From positions 62,001-126,000 of the forward strand of contig NZ_JABXKK010000100.1 of assembly GCF_017115045.1 (NCBI RefSeq): 64,000 nt of DNA, read 5' to 3'. The notes under the pieces were generated by a model. It was not told the DNA's origin, searched no databases, and saw nothing but the letters and a program-made list of their open reading frames with translations. Source of the DNA: Nostoc sp. NMS8. Lineage in GTDB: Bacteria > Cyanobacteriota > Cyanobacteriia > Cyanobacteriales > Nostocaceae. Positions 28,817-34,321 of this stretch are shown here, piece after piece (positions within the stretch are counted from its first letter, which is position 1; every line of letters begins with the position of its first letter). A program made the position numbers and the translations under genes.

Positions 28817-29905
28817 ATGGGTGTATCGCAGGAGCTAAGGCGCTTTGGACATCACTTAATTTTAGGTATTTCCGGCACTACATTAAGCGATGACGATAAA
28901 CGCGCACTCAATGAATTAAAACCGATTGGGGCGATATTTTTTGCTAAGAACTTTTTGGACGGCACCCCATATCAGGTTTGGCTGGAAAGCTTCAAGGATT
29001 TAAACAGGCAGATACGAGAATACACTGAGCGTGATTCCATGTTCATCACTCTCGATCATGAAGGAGGTCGTGTAATTCGTACACCACCGCCAATTACCCG
29101 CTTTCCTCATGCCTTGTTGCTGCGATCGCACGCTTATGAAGTAGCAAAAGCCACAGCGGTAGAACTAAAATCACTAGGAATCAATTTATCTTGGGCACCC
29201 GTAGCCGATATTTTTTCCCATCCCGACAACCCCGTGATTGGGCCTCGCGCCTTTGGTAACACTCCCGAAACTGCTACTCAAGGTGCCCGTGACTATTACC
29301 TTGGACTTCGAGATTCAGAAATTTTGGGATGCGCCAAACATTTCCCCGGACATGGAGACACCAGCAAGGACTCTCACATTGAGTTACCAATACTGAATTT
29401 AACTTTAGAAGACCTGCAACTTCGAGAACTTATACCTTTCAAAGCCTTAATCGAAGTACAGATTCCTTTGATTATGACTGTCCATATTTTATTTCCCAGA
29501 ATAGATGCTGATGTGCCAGCAACCCTTTCCCAGGCTATCCTCAAAACCATACTTAGAGAAGAACTTGGCTTTGAGGGAGTGGTTGTATCTGATGATTTGG
29601 ATATGAAAGCTATCTCAGATATGTTTATTCAATCTGGTACTGTGGCGCGGTCACTTAATGCAGGCTGTGACTTGTTTATTGTTTCGCGCAATATCAACTC
29701 ATCATCTTTAGAAAGAACTTATCGGATTACTGAGGATTTTGCTGATTCGCTCAGTAACGGTAGCTTAGATGAAGCAGTGGTAGAAGCAGCCAGAGAAAGA
29801 ATTGAGAAACTACTGGCAGTAACACCGCAATATCCCATACATGCTTTGGATAAAGATGTATTATTGCAACATGCTCAACTAGCGATCGCTAGCTGCTACT
29901 CATAA
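28817..29905 (+). CDS. nagZ: Glycoside hydrolase family 3 (beta-N-acetylglucosaminidase-like)
   Basis: A 362-residue single-domain GH3 enzyme. Seen: LGISGTTL near the N-terminus, DHEGGRVIR near 78, the NagZ signature KHFPGHGDTSKDSH near 175 (His/Asp acid-base pair of bacterial GH3), and the nucleophile Asp in VVSDDLDMKA near 258. NagZ removes GlcNAc from muropeptides during peptidoglycan recycling in the cytoplasm; no signal peptide is present, in agreement. The tRNA array lies convergently downstream. Confidence 0.9.
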   Translation: MGVSQELRRFGHHLILGISGTTLSDDDKRALNELKPIGAIFFAKNFLDGTPYQVWLESFKDLNRQIREYTERDSMFITLDHEGGRVIRTPPPITRFPHALLLRSHAYEVAKATAVELKSLGINLSWAPVADIFSHPDNPVIGPRAFGNTPETATQGARDYYLGLRDSEILGCAKHFPGHGDTSKDSHIELPILNLTLEDLQLRELIPFKALIEVQIPLIMTVHILFPRIDADVPATLSQAILKTILREELGFEGVVVSDDLDMKAISDMFIQSGTVARSLNAGCDLFIVSRNINSSSLERTYRITEDFADSLSNGSLDEAVVEAARERIEKLLAVTPQYPIHALDKDVLLQHAQLAIASCYS

Positions 29906-29993
29906 ACCAACGTGCATTCAAATTGCATATTAGCAATTGCCAAAAGGCTAGCTAGGATTGCATTTCTTAATTTTTAATTTTTAATTATTTTAG

Positions 29994-30064
29994 TGGGTGG
30001 TATAGGGGTCGAACCTATTTCTGCGGGTTAAAAGCCCGCTGCACAGCCGGTATGCCAACCACCC
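29994..30064 (-). tRNA. tRNA-Lys(UUU), array member 32 (last transcribed)
   Basis: A 71-base gene with acceptor GGGTGGT paired perfectly, anticodon loop CTTTTAA, T-loop TTCGACC. D-loop short (7 bases). No encoded CCA. It is the 3'-most gene of the minus-strand array. Confidence 0.9.
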
Positions 30065-30141
30065 TAGTTAATGTGAAAAAGAAATGAGCAAGTGCGATCT
30101 AATACGATCGCAAGCTTTGTAACACCAAACTTAGATATAAA

Positions 30142-30213
30142 TCCACCAGGGAGGTACTCCCCCTCCTATTTCTGTGTTATCAGCACAGCGCCTCGCTTTT
30201 CGGCTCCAGGTGG
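30142..30213 (-). tRNA. tRNA-Ile(GAU)-like, degenerate D- and T-loops
   Basis: Cloverleaf of 72 bases with anticodon loop CTGATAA on a perfect 5-bp stem, acceptor CCACCTG/CTGGTGG with one mismatch and T stem GGAGG/CCTCC. The T-loop is GGGAGTA, not the TTCGA type, and the D-loop has no GG pair, so the usual D/T loop contact is lost on both sides. It is the only isoleucine anticodon in the array. Confidence 0.65.
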
Positions 30214-30219
30214 AAAAAG

Positions 30220-30302
30220 AGGAAGATGGAGGAATCGAACCCCTACAGTTGCCCATACCCTGGTTTTCAAGACCAGTTGCCGTCCATTCAGCGGCATCTT
30301 CC
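30220..30302 (-). tRNA. tRNA-Ser(UGA)
   Basis: An 83-base class II gene: acceptor GGAAGAT/ATCTTCC, anticodon loop CTTGAAA, long variable arm, T-loop TTCGATT. The discriminator reads T rather than the usual G, and one T-stem pair is A-C. Confidence 0.85.
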
Positions 30303-30309
30303 ATTTAGG

Positions 30310-30384
30310 GGTGTCTGACGGGGCTTGAACCCGCTATGACTGGTTCCACAAACCAGCGCCTCGACCATTTTGGCTTCAGACACC
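30310..30384 (-). tRNA. tRNA-His(GUG)
   Basis: Acceptor GTGTCTG/CAGACAC with the extra G at position -1 opposite discriminator C, the His identity element, and anticodon loop TTGTGGA. T-loop TTCAAGC. Confidence 0.93.
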
Positions 30385-30389
30385 ATCAG

Positions 30390-30463
30390 TGGAATCAATG
30401 GGAATTGAACCCATAACCTCCTGCTTGCAAGGCAGGCGCTCTAGCCATTTGAGCTATGACCCC
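30390..30463 (-). tRNA. tRNA-Ala(UGC)
   Basis: A 74-base cloverleaf with anticodon loop CTTGCAA. The acceptor GGGGTCA/TGATTCC contains G-T at positions 3 and 4; G3-U70 is the alanine identity pair. T-loop TTCAATT. Confidence 0.92.
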
Positions 30464-30472
30464 ATATTTGGT

Positions 30473-30545
30473 GGATACTGGTCGGAATTGAACCGACATT
30501 TTTCTAACAGCCAGTTAGACGCTTTACCAATTAAGCTACAGACCC
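30473..30545 (-). tRNA. tRNA-Ala(GGC)-like, imperfect acceptor
   Basis: The anticodon stem TCTAA/TTAGA carries loop CTGGCTG, giving anticodon GGC but an unusual T at position 37. Acceptor arm has two mismatches (positions 3 and 4), so the G3-U70 pair of normal alanine tRNA is missing. T arm normal. Isotype by anticodon only. Confidence 0.6.
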
Positions 30546-30551
30546 ATAAGG

Positions 30552-30625
30552 CGGGAGTGGTAGGACTTGAACCCACAACTTTCGAGGTAGAAGCTCGAAG
30601 CTCTATTCCATTGAGCTACACTCCC
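30552..30625 (-). tRNA. tRNA-Arg(UCU)
   Basis: Acceptor GGGAGTG/CACTCCC perfect, anticodon loop CTTCTAC on TCGAG/CTCGA, T-loop TTCAAGT, discriminator G. 74 bases. Confidence 0.92.
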
Positions 30626-30634
30626 AATATTTGG

Positions 30635-30707
30635 TAGTCCTGGCAGGAATTGAACCCGCAACATTCTTCTTGTAAGGAAGACACTCTACCAATTGAGTTA
30701 CAGGACT
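30635..30707 (-). tRNA. tRNA-Val(UAC)
   Basis: Acceptor AGTCCTG/CAGGACT perfect, anticodon loop CTTACAA, T-loop TTCAATT, discriminator A followed by an encoded CCA. 73 bases. Confidence 0.92.
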
Positions 30708-30712
30708 ACGCA

Positions 30713-30784
30713 GGCGAGTGGAGGGACTTGAACCCACGCACTGAGTATGGCGTACTCAGATGCTACCGATTACATCACACCCGC
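30713..30784 (-). tRNA. tRNA-Gly(GCC)-like, no U33
   Basis: 72 bases, acceptor GCGGGTG/CACTCGC pairs fully. The anticodon loop ACGCCAT has C instead of the universal T at position 33, a T-stem mismatch and discriminator C. It probably reads glycine codons poorly or not at all. Confidence 0.65.
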
Positions 30785-30792
30785 AAGTTCAG

Positions 30793-30882
30793 AGCGGACG
30801 GCGAGATTTGTAGCTTGCTTCCCGTAGGGTACTCGCACGAAGACGGTGGAAACGTCTCATGCTGCCGTTACATCACAGCCGC
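30793..30882 (-). tRNA. tRNA-Gly(UCC) with a small dispersed repeat in the T-loop
   Basis: Acceptor GCGGCTG/CGTCCGC (one mismatch), anticodon loop TTTCCAC on AGACG/CGTCT, T stem GCGAG/CTCGC. The T-loop is 26 bases instead of 7 because it contains the SDR core (30811-30831). The T stem itself is intact, so folding could persist, but the D/T loop contact and the TTCGA signature are gone. Confidence 0.75.
30811..30831 (+). repeat. Small dispersed repeat, copy 2, inside a tRNA T-loop
   Basis: Identical over its core TAGCTTGCTTCCCGTAGGGTA to the intergenic copy at 7883-7905. It sits exactly in the loop between the T-stem halves of the tRNA-Gly(UCC) gene. Confidence 0.9.
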
Positions 30883-30886
30883 ATCA

Positions 30887-30959
30887 AGCTGGTAACAGGA
30901 ATTGAACCTGCAACCTACTGATTACAAGTCAGTTGCTCTGCCGATTGAGCTACACCAGC
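30887..30959 (-). tRNA. tRNA-Thr(UGU)
   Basis: Acceptor GCTGGTG/TACCAGC, anticodon loop CTTGTAA on ACTGA/TCAGT, T-loop TTCAATT, discriminator T. 73 bases; it starts only four bases from the neighbouring tRNA-Gly gene. Confidence 0.92.
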
Positions 30960-30970
30960 ACTATTTTTGG

Positions 30971-31045
30971 TGACGGGGGCAGGAGTTGAACCTGCCGATG
31001 TTCAGGTTATGCAGCCCCACGAGCCACCGTTGCTCTATCCCCGCA
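30971..31045 (-). tRNA. Initiator-like tRNA-Met(CAU), 8-base anticodon loop
   Basis: It aligns with cyanobacterial initiator tRNA (GCGGGG acceptor, mismatched 1-72 pair, GGCTCGT D-arm end). One extra G gives anticodon loop CTGCATAA of eight bases and only a weak stem, and one extra base follows the acceptor. CCA is encoded. Probably a decayed or specialised initiator copy. Confidence 0.65.
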
Positions 31046-31055
31046 TATTTACCAA

Positions 31056-31128
31056 TACCCCTGACTGGATTTGAACCAGCAACCTCTTCGTTCTAAGCGA
31101 AGCGCCTCTTCCGTTGGGCTACAAGGGT
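31056..31128 (-). tRNA. tRNA-Leu(UAG), class I (short variable loop)
   Basis: 73 bases with well-paired acceptor (ACCCTTG/CAGGGGT), anticodon loop CTTAGAA on CTTCG/CGAAG and variable loop of five bases. Leucine tRNAs normally have a variable arm of 10 or more bases. Discriminator A fits leucine identity. Confidence 0.85.
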
Positions 31129-31132
31129 AAAG

Positions 31133-31203
31133 TCTGAGTGGTAGGGTGAACCTACGACCTGGAGTTTCCGAAACTCCCGCGCTCCCATCTGCGCCACACC
31201 CAG
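31133..31203 (-). tRNA. tRNA-Pro(CGG), 5-base T-loop
   Basis: Acceptor CTGGGTG/CACTCAG and anticodon loop TTCGGAA are sound. The T stem GTAGG/CCTAC encloses only TTCAC, two bases shorter than the invariant seven. 71 bases. Confidence 0.75.
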
Positions 31204-31212
31204 ATATTTTGG

Positions 31213-31286
<74 letters not shown>

Positions 31287-31290
31287 TTAG

Positions 31291-31364
31291 TACCCCTGAC
31301 AGGATTTGAACCTGCAAAATCTGGACTCTGATTCCAGCACGTATGCCAGTTCCGTCACAGGGGC
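31291..31364 (-). tRNA. tRNA-Leu(CAG), class I
   Basis: Acceptor GCCCCTG/CAGGGGT, anticodon loop ATCAGAG on CTGGA/TCCAG, variable loop about five bases, T-loop TTCAAAT, discriminator A. 74 bases instead of the usual 82-87 for leucine. Confidence 0.85.
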
Positions 31365-31367
31365 ATA

Positions 31368-31440
31368 TCGGGATGGCAGGATTTGAACCTGCGACTCCAT
31401 GCTCCCAAAGCATGGCTTCTGGCCGCTGAATTACATCCCG
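31368..31440 (-). tRNA. tRNA-Pro(UGG)
   Basis: Acceptor CGGGATG/CATCCCG perfect, anticodon loop TTTGGGA on CATGC/GCATG, T-loop TTCAAAT. 73 bases; three bases from the neighbouring gene. Confidence 0.93.
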
Positions 31441-31444
31441 TTGG

Positions 31445-31519
31445 TACTCCTGGTGGGAGTCGAACCCACAACGAAACAGATTTTAAGTCTGCCACCTCTT
31501 CCAATTGGGCTACAGGAGC
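31445..31519 (-). tRNA. tRNA-Leu(UAA), class I, no intron
   Basis: Acceptor GCTCCTG/CAGGAGT, anticodon loop CTTAAAA on GCAGA/TCTGT, short variable loop, T-loop TTCGACT, encoded CCA. It lacks both the long variable arm and the group I intron found in most cyanobacterial tRNA-Leu(UAA) genes. Confidence 0.87.
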
Positions 31520-31528
31520 AAATTTTGG

Positions 31529-31602
31529 TACTCTTGGTGGGAATCGAACCCACAACATACCGTTTTTGAGACGGCAGCCTCTTCCAGTTGGGCTACAAGA
31601 GC
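31529..31602 (-). tRNA. tRNA-Leu(CAA), class I
   Basis: Acceptor GCTCTTG/CAAGAGT, anticodon loop CTCAAAA on GCCGT/ACGGT, short variable loop, T-loop TTCGATT, encoded CCA. D arm nearly the same as in the UAA and UAG members, so these three are sister copies. Confidence 0.87.
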
Positions 31603-31611
31603 AGAGTTTGG

Positions 31612-31684
31612 CAGCCCCGCCAGGACTCGAACCTGGAATCTTCGCCTTCAAAGGGCGCTATGTTGCCAATTACACCACAGGGCT
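31612..31684 (-). tRNA. tRNA-Gln(UUG)
   Basis: Acceptor AGCCCTG/CGGGGCT, anticodon loop CTTTGAA, T-loop TTCGAGT, discriminator G and encoded CCA. One mismatch at the outer anticodon-stem pair. 73 bases. Confidence 0.92.
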
Positions 31685-31687
31685 TTA

Positions 31688-31760
31688 TTGCCAGGGCAGG
31701 GTTTGAACCTGCAACCTCATCGTTCAGAGCGATGCGACTTACCAATTCGTCCACCCGGCA
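31688..31760 (-). tRNA. tRNA-Gln(CUG)
   Basis: Acceptor TGCCGGG/CCTGGCA, anticodon loop CTCTGAA on CATCG/CGATG, T-loop TTCAAAC. 73 bases, three bases from the UUG isoacceptor. Confidence 0.92.
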
Positions 31761-31768
31761 ATGAATGG

Positions 31769-31840
31769 CTGCCTCAGTAGGACTCGAACCTACAACCGCG
31801 CGGTTAACAGCCGCTTGCTCTACCGTTGAGCTATGAGGCA
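31769..31840 (-). tRNA. tRNA-Asn(GUU)
   Basis: Acceptor TGCCTCA/TGAGGCA perfect, anticodon loop CTGTTAA, T-loop TTCGAGT, discriminator G and encoded CCA. 72 bases. Confidence 0.93.
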
Positions 31841-31846
31841 ACGAAG

Positions 31847-31921
31847 CCCCCCAGGTCGGAATCGAACCGACGACCTCCTGTTCTTCAGACAGGCGCTAAC
31901 TACCAACTGAGCTACCGGGGG
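31847..31921 (-). tRNA. tRNA-Phe(GAA)
   Basis: Acceptor CCCCCGG/CTGGGGG, anticodon loop CTGAAGA on CCTGT/ACAGG, T-loop TTCGATT. The discriminator reads G where A is usual. 75 bases. Confidence 0.92.
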
Positions 31922-31942
31922 ATAGAAGAAGAGATTATGTAA

Positions 31943-32036
31943 CGAGAGCGGAGGGAATCGAACCCTCAAATCTACCCTTCGGGAAGCAAGCTACAGTTTC
32001 GTAGACTGAGATGTTATCCAGTTACACCACACTCTC
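31943..32036 (-). tRNA. tRNA-Arg(ACG) with a small dispersed repeat in the variable loop
   Basis: Acceptor GAGAGTG/CGCTCTC, anticodon loop CTACGAA, T stem GAGGG/CCCTC with T-loop TTCGATT. The variable region is 26 bases (31968-31993) and consists mainly of the SDR core. All helices remain intact, so this gene might still give a functional, class II-like tRNA. Confidence 0.8.
31972..31993 (-). repeat. Small dispersed repeat, copy 3, inside a tRNA variable loop
   Basis: Inverted relative to the copies at 7883 and 30811, with one base change (CCCGAAGGG for CCCGTAGGG). It occupies the variable loop of tRNA-Arg(ACG), between two helices. Confidence 0.9.
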
Positions 32037-32040
32037 AAAA

Positions 32041-32126
32041 CGGAGAGAACAGGATTTGAACCTGCGACGGGAGCTACCCGTTTCCTCTTAGCAGGAGGAC
32101 GCTTTTAGCCACTCAGCCACCTCTCC
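32041..32126 (-). tRNA. tRNA-Ser(GCU), array copy
   Basis: An 86-base class II gene with anticodon loop CTGCTAA on TCCTC/GAGGA and a long variable arm. Acceptor GGAGAGG is the same as in the tRNA-Ser(GCU) at 25813, but the anticodon arm and variable arm differ, so the cell has two different genes for this anticodon. Confidence 0.92.
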
Positions 32127-32130
32127 ATAG

Positions 32131-32213
32131 TGGGTCGAGCAGGATTTGAACCTGCGTGCAAAAAAGAACAGTTTTACAGACTGTCGCCTTCAGCCAGACT
32201 CGGCCACCGACCC
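32131..32213 (-). tRNA. tRNA-Tyr(GUA)
   Basis: An 83-base class II gene: acceptor GGGTCGG/TCGACCC, anticodon loop CTGTAAA on ACAGT/ACTGT, 12-base variable region, T-loop TTCAAAT. Confidence 0.92.
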
Positions 32214-32220
32214 ATAATCA

Positions 32221-32292
32221 TTCCCTCGACGAGAATTGAACTCGCATCTGTGCTTTGAAAGAACACTGACTTAACCATTAGTCCACGAGGGC
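32221..32292 (-). tRNA. tRNA-Glu(UUC), array copy
   Basis: Anticodon loop CTTTCAA on GTGTT/AGCAC, T-loop TTCAATT. The first acceptor pair is a G-A mismatch. It is clearly different from the canonical tRNA-Glu(UUC) at 39360. Confidence 0.85.
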
Positions 32293-32379
32293 ATAATTGG
32301 AATTTTAGATTGCCAATTTTAGATTTTGGATTAAATTTTTTTATCTAAAATTGGCAATCTAAAATCCAAAATTGTCTGA
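32293..32379. repeat. AT-rich inverted repeat inside the tRNA array
   Basis: A 24-bp near-perfect inverted repeat of the ATTTTAGATTGCCAATTTTAGA type with a 20-base loop. The same AATTTTAGATTTTGG motif recurs at 34207-34302. It would form a large hairpin between two tRNAs in the transcript. Confidence 0.75.
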
Positions 32380-32451
32380 CGCAGGGGCTAGGATTTGAAC
32401 CTAGAACATCGGATTTGGAGTCACGAGGTGTTACCGTTACACCATCCCTGC
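32380..32451 (-). tRNA. tRNA-Trp(CCA)-like, weak anticodon stem
   Basis: The loop CTCCAAA gives anticodon CCA, but the flanking stem pairs in only two of five positions. Acceptor GCAGGGA/CCCCTGC has one mismatch; the T arm (CTAGG/CCTAG, TTCAAAT) is good; discriminator G fits tryptophan. Confidence 0.65.
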
Positions 32452-32457
32452 ATTTGG

Positions 32458-32530
32458 TGGCAGCGGCGGGATTTGCACCCGCATATACCAGGGTATGAAC
32501 CTGGGGCTTTGCTGGTTAAGCTACGCTGCG
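32458..32530 (-). tRNA. tRNA-Met/Ile2(CAU), elongator type
   Basis: Anticodon loop TTCATAC on CCAGG/CCTGG, T stem GCGGG/CCCGC with unusual T-loop TGCAAAT, acceptor with a C-C mismatch at position 1-72. CAU may read AUG, or AUA if modified; that cannot be told from sequence. Confidence 0.75.
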
Positions 32531-32534
32531 ACAG

Positions 32535-32607
32535 AGGTCAGGACGGGATTTGAACCCGCGCTAATCGGTTTTGCAGACCAACGCCTTACCAACTTGGCTA
32601 CCTGACC
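32535..32607 (-). tRNA. tRNA-Cys(GCA)
   Basis: Acceptor GGTCAGG/CCTGACC perfect, anticodon loop CTGCAAA, T-loop TTCAAAT, discriminator T as required for cysteine. 73 bases. Confidence 0.93.
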
Positions 32608-32613
32608 ATTTGG

Positions 32614-32766
32614 GAGTCCCGACGAGATTTGCACTCGCAATCTTCAGTTTGAGGAGGCAGCGAGCGCGTTGCGGAGGTTCCCGACGCTCGATGACTCGCT
32701 AACGCTGCGCTACCCGTTGTAGCGACTGCCGTAGGCTGACGGCTTAAACTATTCGCCTACAGGACT
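32614..32766 (-). tRNA. tRNA-like gene with about 81 bases inserted in the anticodon loop
   Basis: Outer parts fold as a tRNA: acceptor AGTCCTG/CGGGACT, D arm, T stem GCGAG/CTCGT with loop TGCAAAT. Between anticodon-stem halves TCAG and CTGA lies a GC-rich insert (about 32655-32735) built of dispersed-repeat sequence and flanked by CCT on both sides. Removing it gives loop CCTCAAA, i.e. anticodon UCA (reads UGA); a one-base shift would give CAA (Leu) but without a stem. Isotype undetermined. Confidence 0.6.
32655..32735. repeat. GC-rich dispersed-repeat insertion in a tRNA-like gene
   Basis: About 81 bases rich in GCGAGC, CGCTGCGC, GTTCCCGACGCTCG and GCTAACG, a style seen in Nostoc dispersed repeats. 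It is flanked by a 3-base duplication (AGG on the plus strand). Unlike a group I intron it is far too short and has no recognisable catalytic core. Confidence 0.65.
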
Positions 32767-32770
32767 ACAA

Positions 32771-32844
32771 CCAGGGTGACGGGACTTGAACCCGCAACAT
32801 TTCCGCAGACAACGGAACGCTCTAGCCAATTGAGCTACACCCCG
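32771..32844 (-). tRNA. tRNA-Asp(GUC), array member 1 (first transcribed)
   Basis: Acceptor CGGGGTG/CACCCTG, anticodon loop TTGTCTG on TTCCG/CGGAA, T-loop TTCAAGT. 74 bases; it is the 5'-most gene in the direction of transcription. Confidence 0.92.
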
Positions 32845-32857
32845 ATTTTTTGGAATC

Positions 32858-32885
32858 TGTGCCTAAACTTTGAAGTTTTTAGGCA
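32858..32885 (-). promoter_or_regulatory. Leader hairpin before the tRNA array
   Basis: TGTGCCTAAA pairs with TTTAGGCACA around a short loop. It lies between the boxA motif and tRNA-Asp in the predicted leader and might guide processing of the first tRNA. Confidence 0.5.
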
Positions 32886-32922
32886 CAAATTTTGTTGGTG
32901 AACTTGCCCATTTCTTATTTAG

Positions 32923-32934
32923 TTTTCAAGGTTC
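32923..32934 (-). promoter_or_regulatory. boxA-type antitermination motif
   Basis: On the minus strand the bases read GAACCTTGAAAA, the form known as boxA in cyanobacterial 16S-23S spacers, where Nus factors bind to prevent early termination. It lies about 80 bases upstream of tRNA-Asp and about 270 bases after the predicted promoter, inside the leader. Confidence 0.7.
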
Positions 32935-33202
32935 AGAAAATTTACTTTTAACTGTTAGAAACTGTTAGGAAAACAACCGAAACTCTAGGTAGCAAGCCTG
33001 TTGTGTATTACGGATGTATTCAGTGGTTTTGATGAGTGCAAAATTAGAACTTTTTTCGTTTATTGCCTCTACTGCCGATGGTTTGCAAGTAAAAGCAGCT
33101 TTGTTGACAAAGGACTCTGGTTTGTTTCAACGCCTTTCCTTTAGTTGTATGTAGAACGTAACTTTGACTCTTGGGAAGCTTGTCTTGCGTTTTACTACAA
33201 AT

Positions 33203-33231
33203 ATACTACAAAATACTACAAGAGGTGTCAA
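33203..33231 (-). promoter_or_regulatory. Candidate sigma-70 promoter of the tRNA array
   Basis: Minus strand: TTGACA (33231-33226), a spacer of exactly 17 bases, TAGTAT (33208-33203). Predicted start near 33196 gives a leader of about 350 bases. Three near-identical TTTTGTAGTA units (33193-33221) overlap spacer and -10 region and could be operator repeats. Confidence 0.65.
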
Positions 33232-33353
33232 GGGGTTTTAGAAAGTTTTTTTGAAATTGTCTAGAAAAGCTTCTGCACTTAGATTTGAACTTGCTAAACC
33301 CTCTGAAAAGTCAAACTACAGCTTATGATTGGGTGAGTTTTTAAAAGCCTGAC

Positions 33354-34199
33354 GTGACAGACAACTACCTCAAGCGACAAAAGATAATTAGTATTGTCGC
33401 GATCGCCTCTAGTATTACAGCTTGTAGTATTGCTCCAGGCACCTCCCCACAATCGGGGTTGAACCAGCCACTAAGCAAAATTCATACTGCACTTCAAGAT
33501 CCAGCAAAGGGCCAAATTAAAGCCCAGCTACCGCCATCAGCCCAAGTAGAAAACCCTACTTTTACAATCCCAGCTAAATTTCAGGGAAAAACAGTTTATA
33601 AGGTGCAACCCAGCAACAACGAAAAGGTTATTGCTTTAAGCATTGATGATGGGCCCTGGCCAAAGACAACCCTAGAAATGCTGGATATCCTGAAGCAAAA
33701 TGATGTTAAAGCAACATTCTTTTGGGTAGGACAAGCTTTACAAGCAAATCCCGACCTAGCCAAGCGTGAAGTAGCCGAGGGACACGCCATCGGCAACCAT
33801 ACTTGGCATCATTGGTATCGGCAGATGGATGAAGCCACAGCTAAAAGTGAAATCGATCGCACAGCGGATCTGATATACAAAACTACAGGAGTCAAAACGG
33901 CTCTGTTTCGTCCTCCTGGAGGCTTTTTAAATAACGGACTAGCCGCTTACGCCAAAAGCCAGAAAGATGCTGTAATTATGTGGTCGCTAACTTCCGCTGA
34001 TACCGATCCTCATGCCAAACCCCAGGCATTTGTAAATAATGTCCTGAAAGGCGCAAAACCTGGTTTTATTGTTTTAATGCATGATGGTGGTGGCGATCGC
34101 CGCAGAACTGTAGAAGCTTTGCCACAAATCATCAGTGGACTAAAACAACAAGGCTATCGATTTGTGACAATTCCCGAACTGCTGCAAATGAAGGAATGA
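33354..34199 (+). CDS. Polysaccharide deacetylase (NodB homology), probable lipoprotein
   Basis: A 281-residue protein from GTG 33354. The N-terminal hydrophobic stretch ends in a lipobox-like ITAC (Cys near 24). The NodB domain spans about residues 80-275, with SIDDGPW (catalytic base and metal Asp), HAIGNHTWHHW (two metal His) and RPPGG. It likely removes acetyl groups from peptidoglycan or exopolysaccharide at the cell surface. It is divergent from the tRNA array and followed by an AT-rich repeat. Confidence 0.9.
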   Translation: MTDNYLKRQKIISIVAIASSITACSIAPGTSPQSGLNQPLSKIHTALQDPAKGQIKAQLPPSAQVENPTFTIPAKFQGKTVYKVQPSNNEKVIALSIDDGPWPKTTLEMLDILKQNDVKATFFWVGQALQANPDLAKREVAEGHAIGNHTWHHWYRQMDEATAKSEIDRTADLIYKTTGVKTALFRPPGGFLNNGLAAYAKSQKDAVIMWSLTSADTDPHAKPQAFVNNVLKGAKPGFIVLMHDGGGDRRRTVEALPQIISGLKQQGYRFVTIPELLQMKE

Positions 34200-34206
34200 C
34201 TCACCT

Positions 34207-34302
34207 GATTTTAGATTTTAAATTTTGGATTTTGGATTATTTAATCCAAAATCCAAAAAGGTCTGTTCGCGCAGGCGAGAACAAATCTAAAATCCAAAAT
34301 TG
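34207..34302. repeat. AT-rich inverted repeat with GC-rich dispersed core
   Basis: ATTTTAGATTTT and TTTTGGATT units are mirrored by AATCCAAAATCC and AATCTAAAATCC around a GTTCGCGCAGGCGAGAAC core. It lies between convergent genes and belongs to the same family as 32293-32379. Confidence 0.65.
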
Positions 34303-34321
34303 AGTCACCCAACTATTTCGT

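Larger units (their letters stand above)
32845..33353. other. Control region between tRNA array and deacetylase gene
   Basis: This 509-base gap contains the array promoter, boxA and leader hairpin listed separately. The remaining sequence is AT-rich with no coding potential. A promoter for the plus-strand deacetylase gene was not identified. Confidence 0.6.

Noticed and set aside
32614..32766. Group I intron in a tRNA anticodon loop
   Set aside because: Cyanobacterial tRNA-Leu(UAA) introns are about 250 bases or more and contain conserved P/Q/R/S elements. This insert is about 81 bases of dispersed-repeat sequence.
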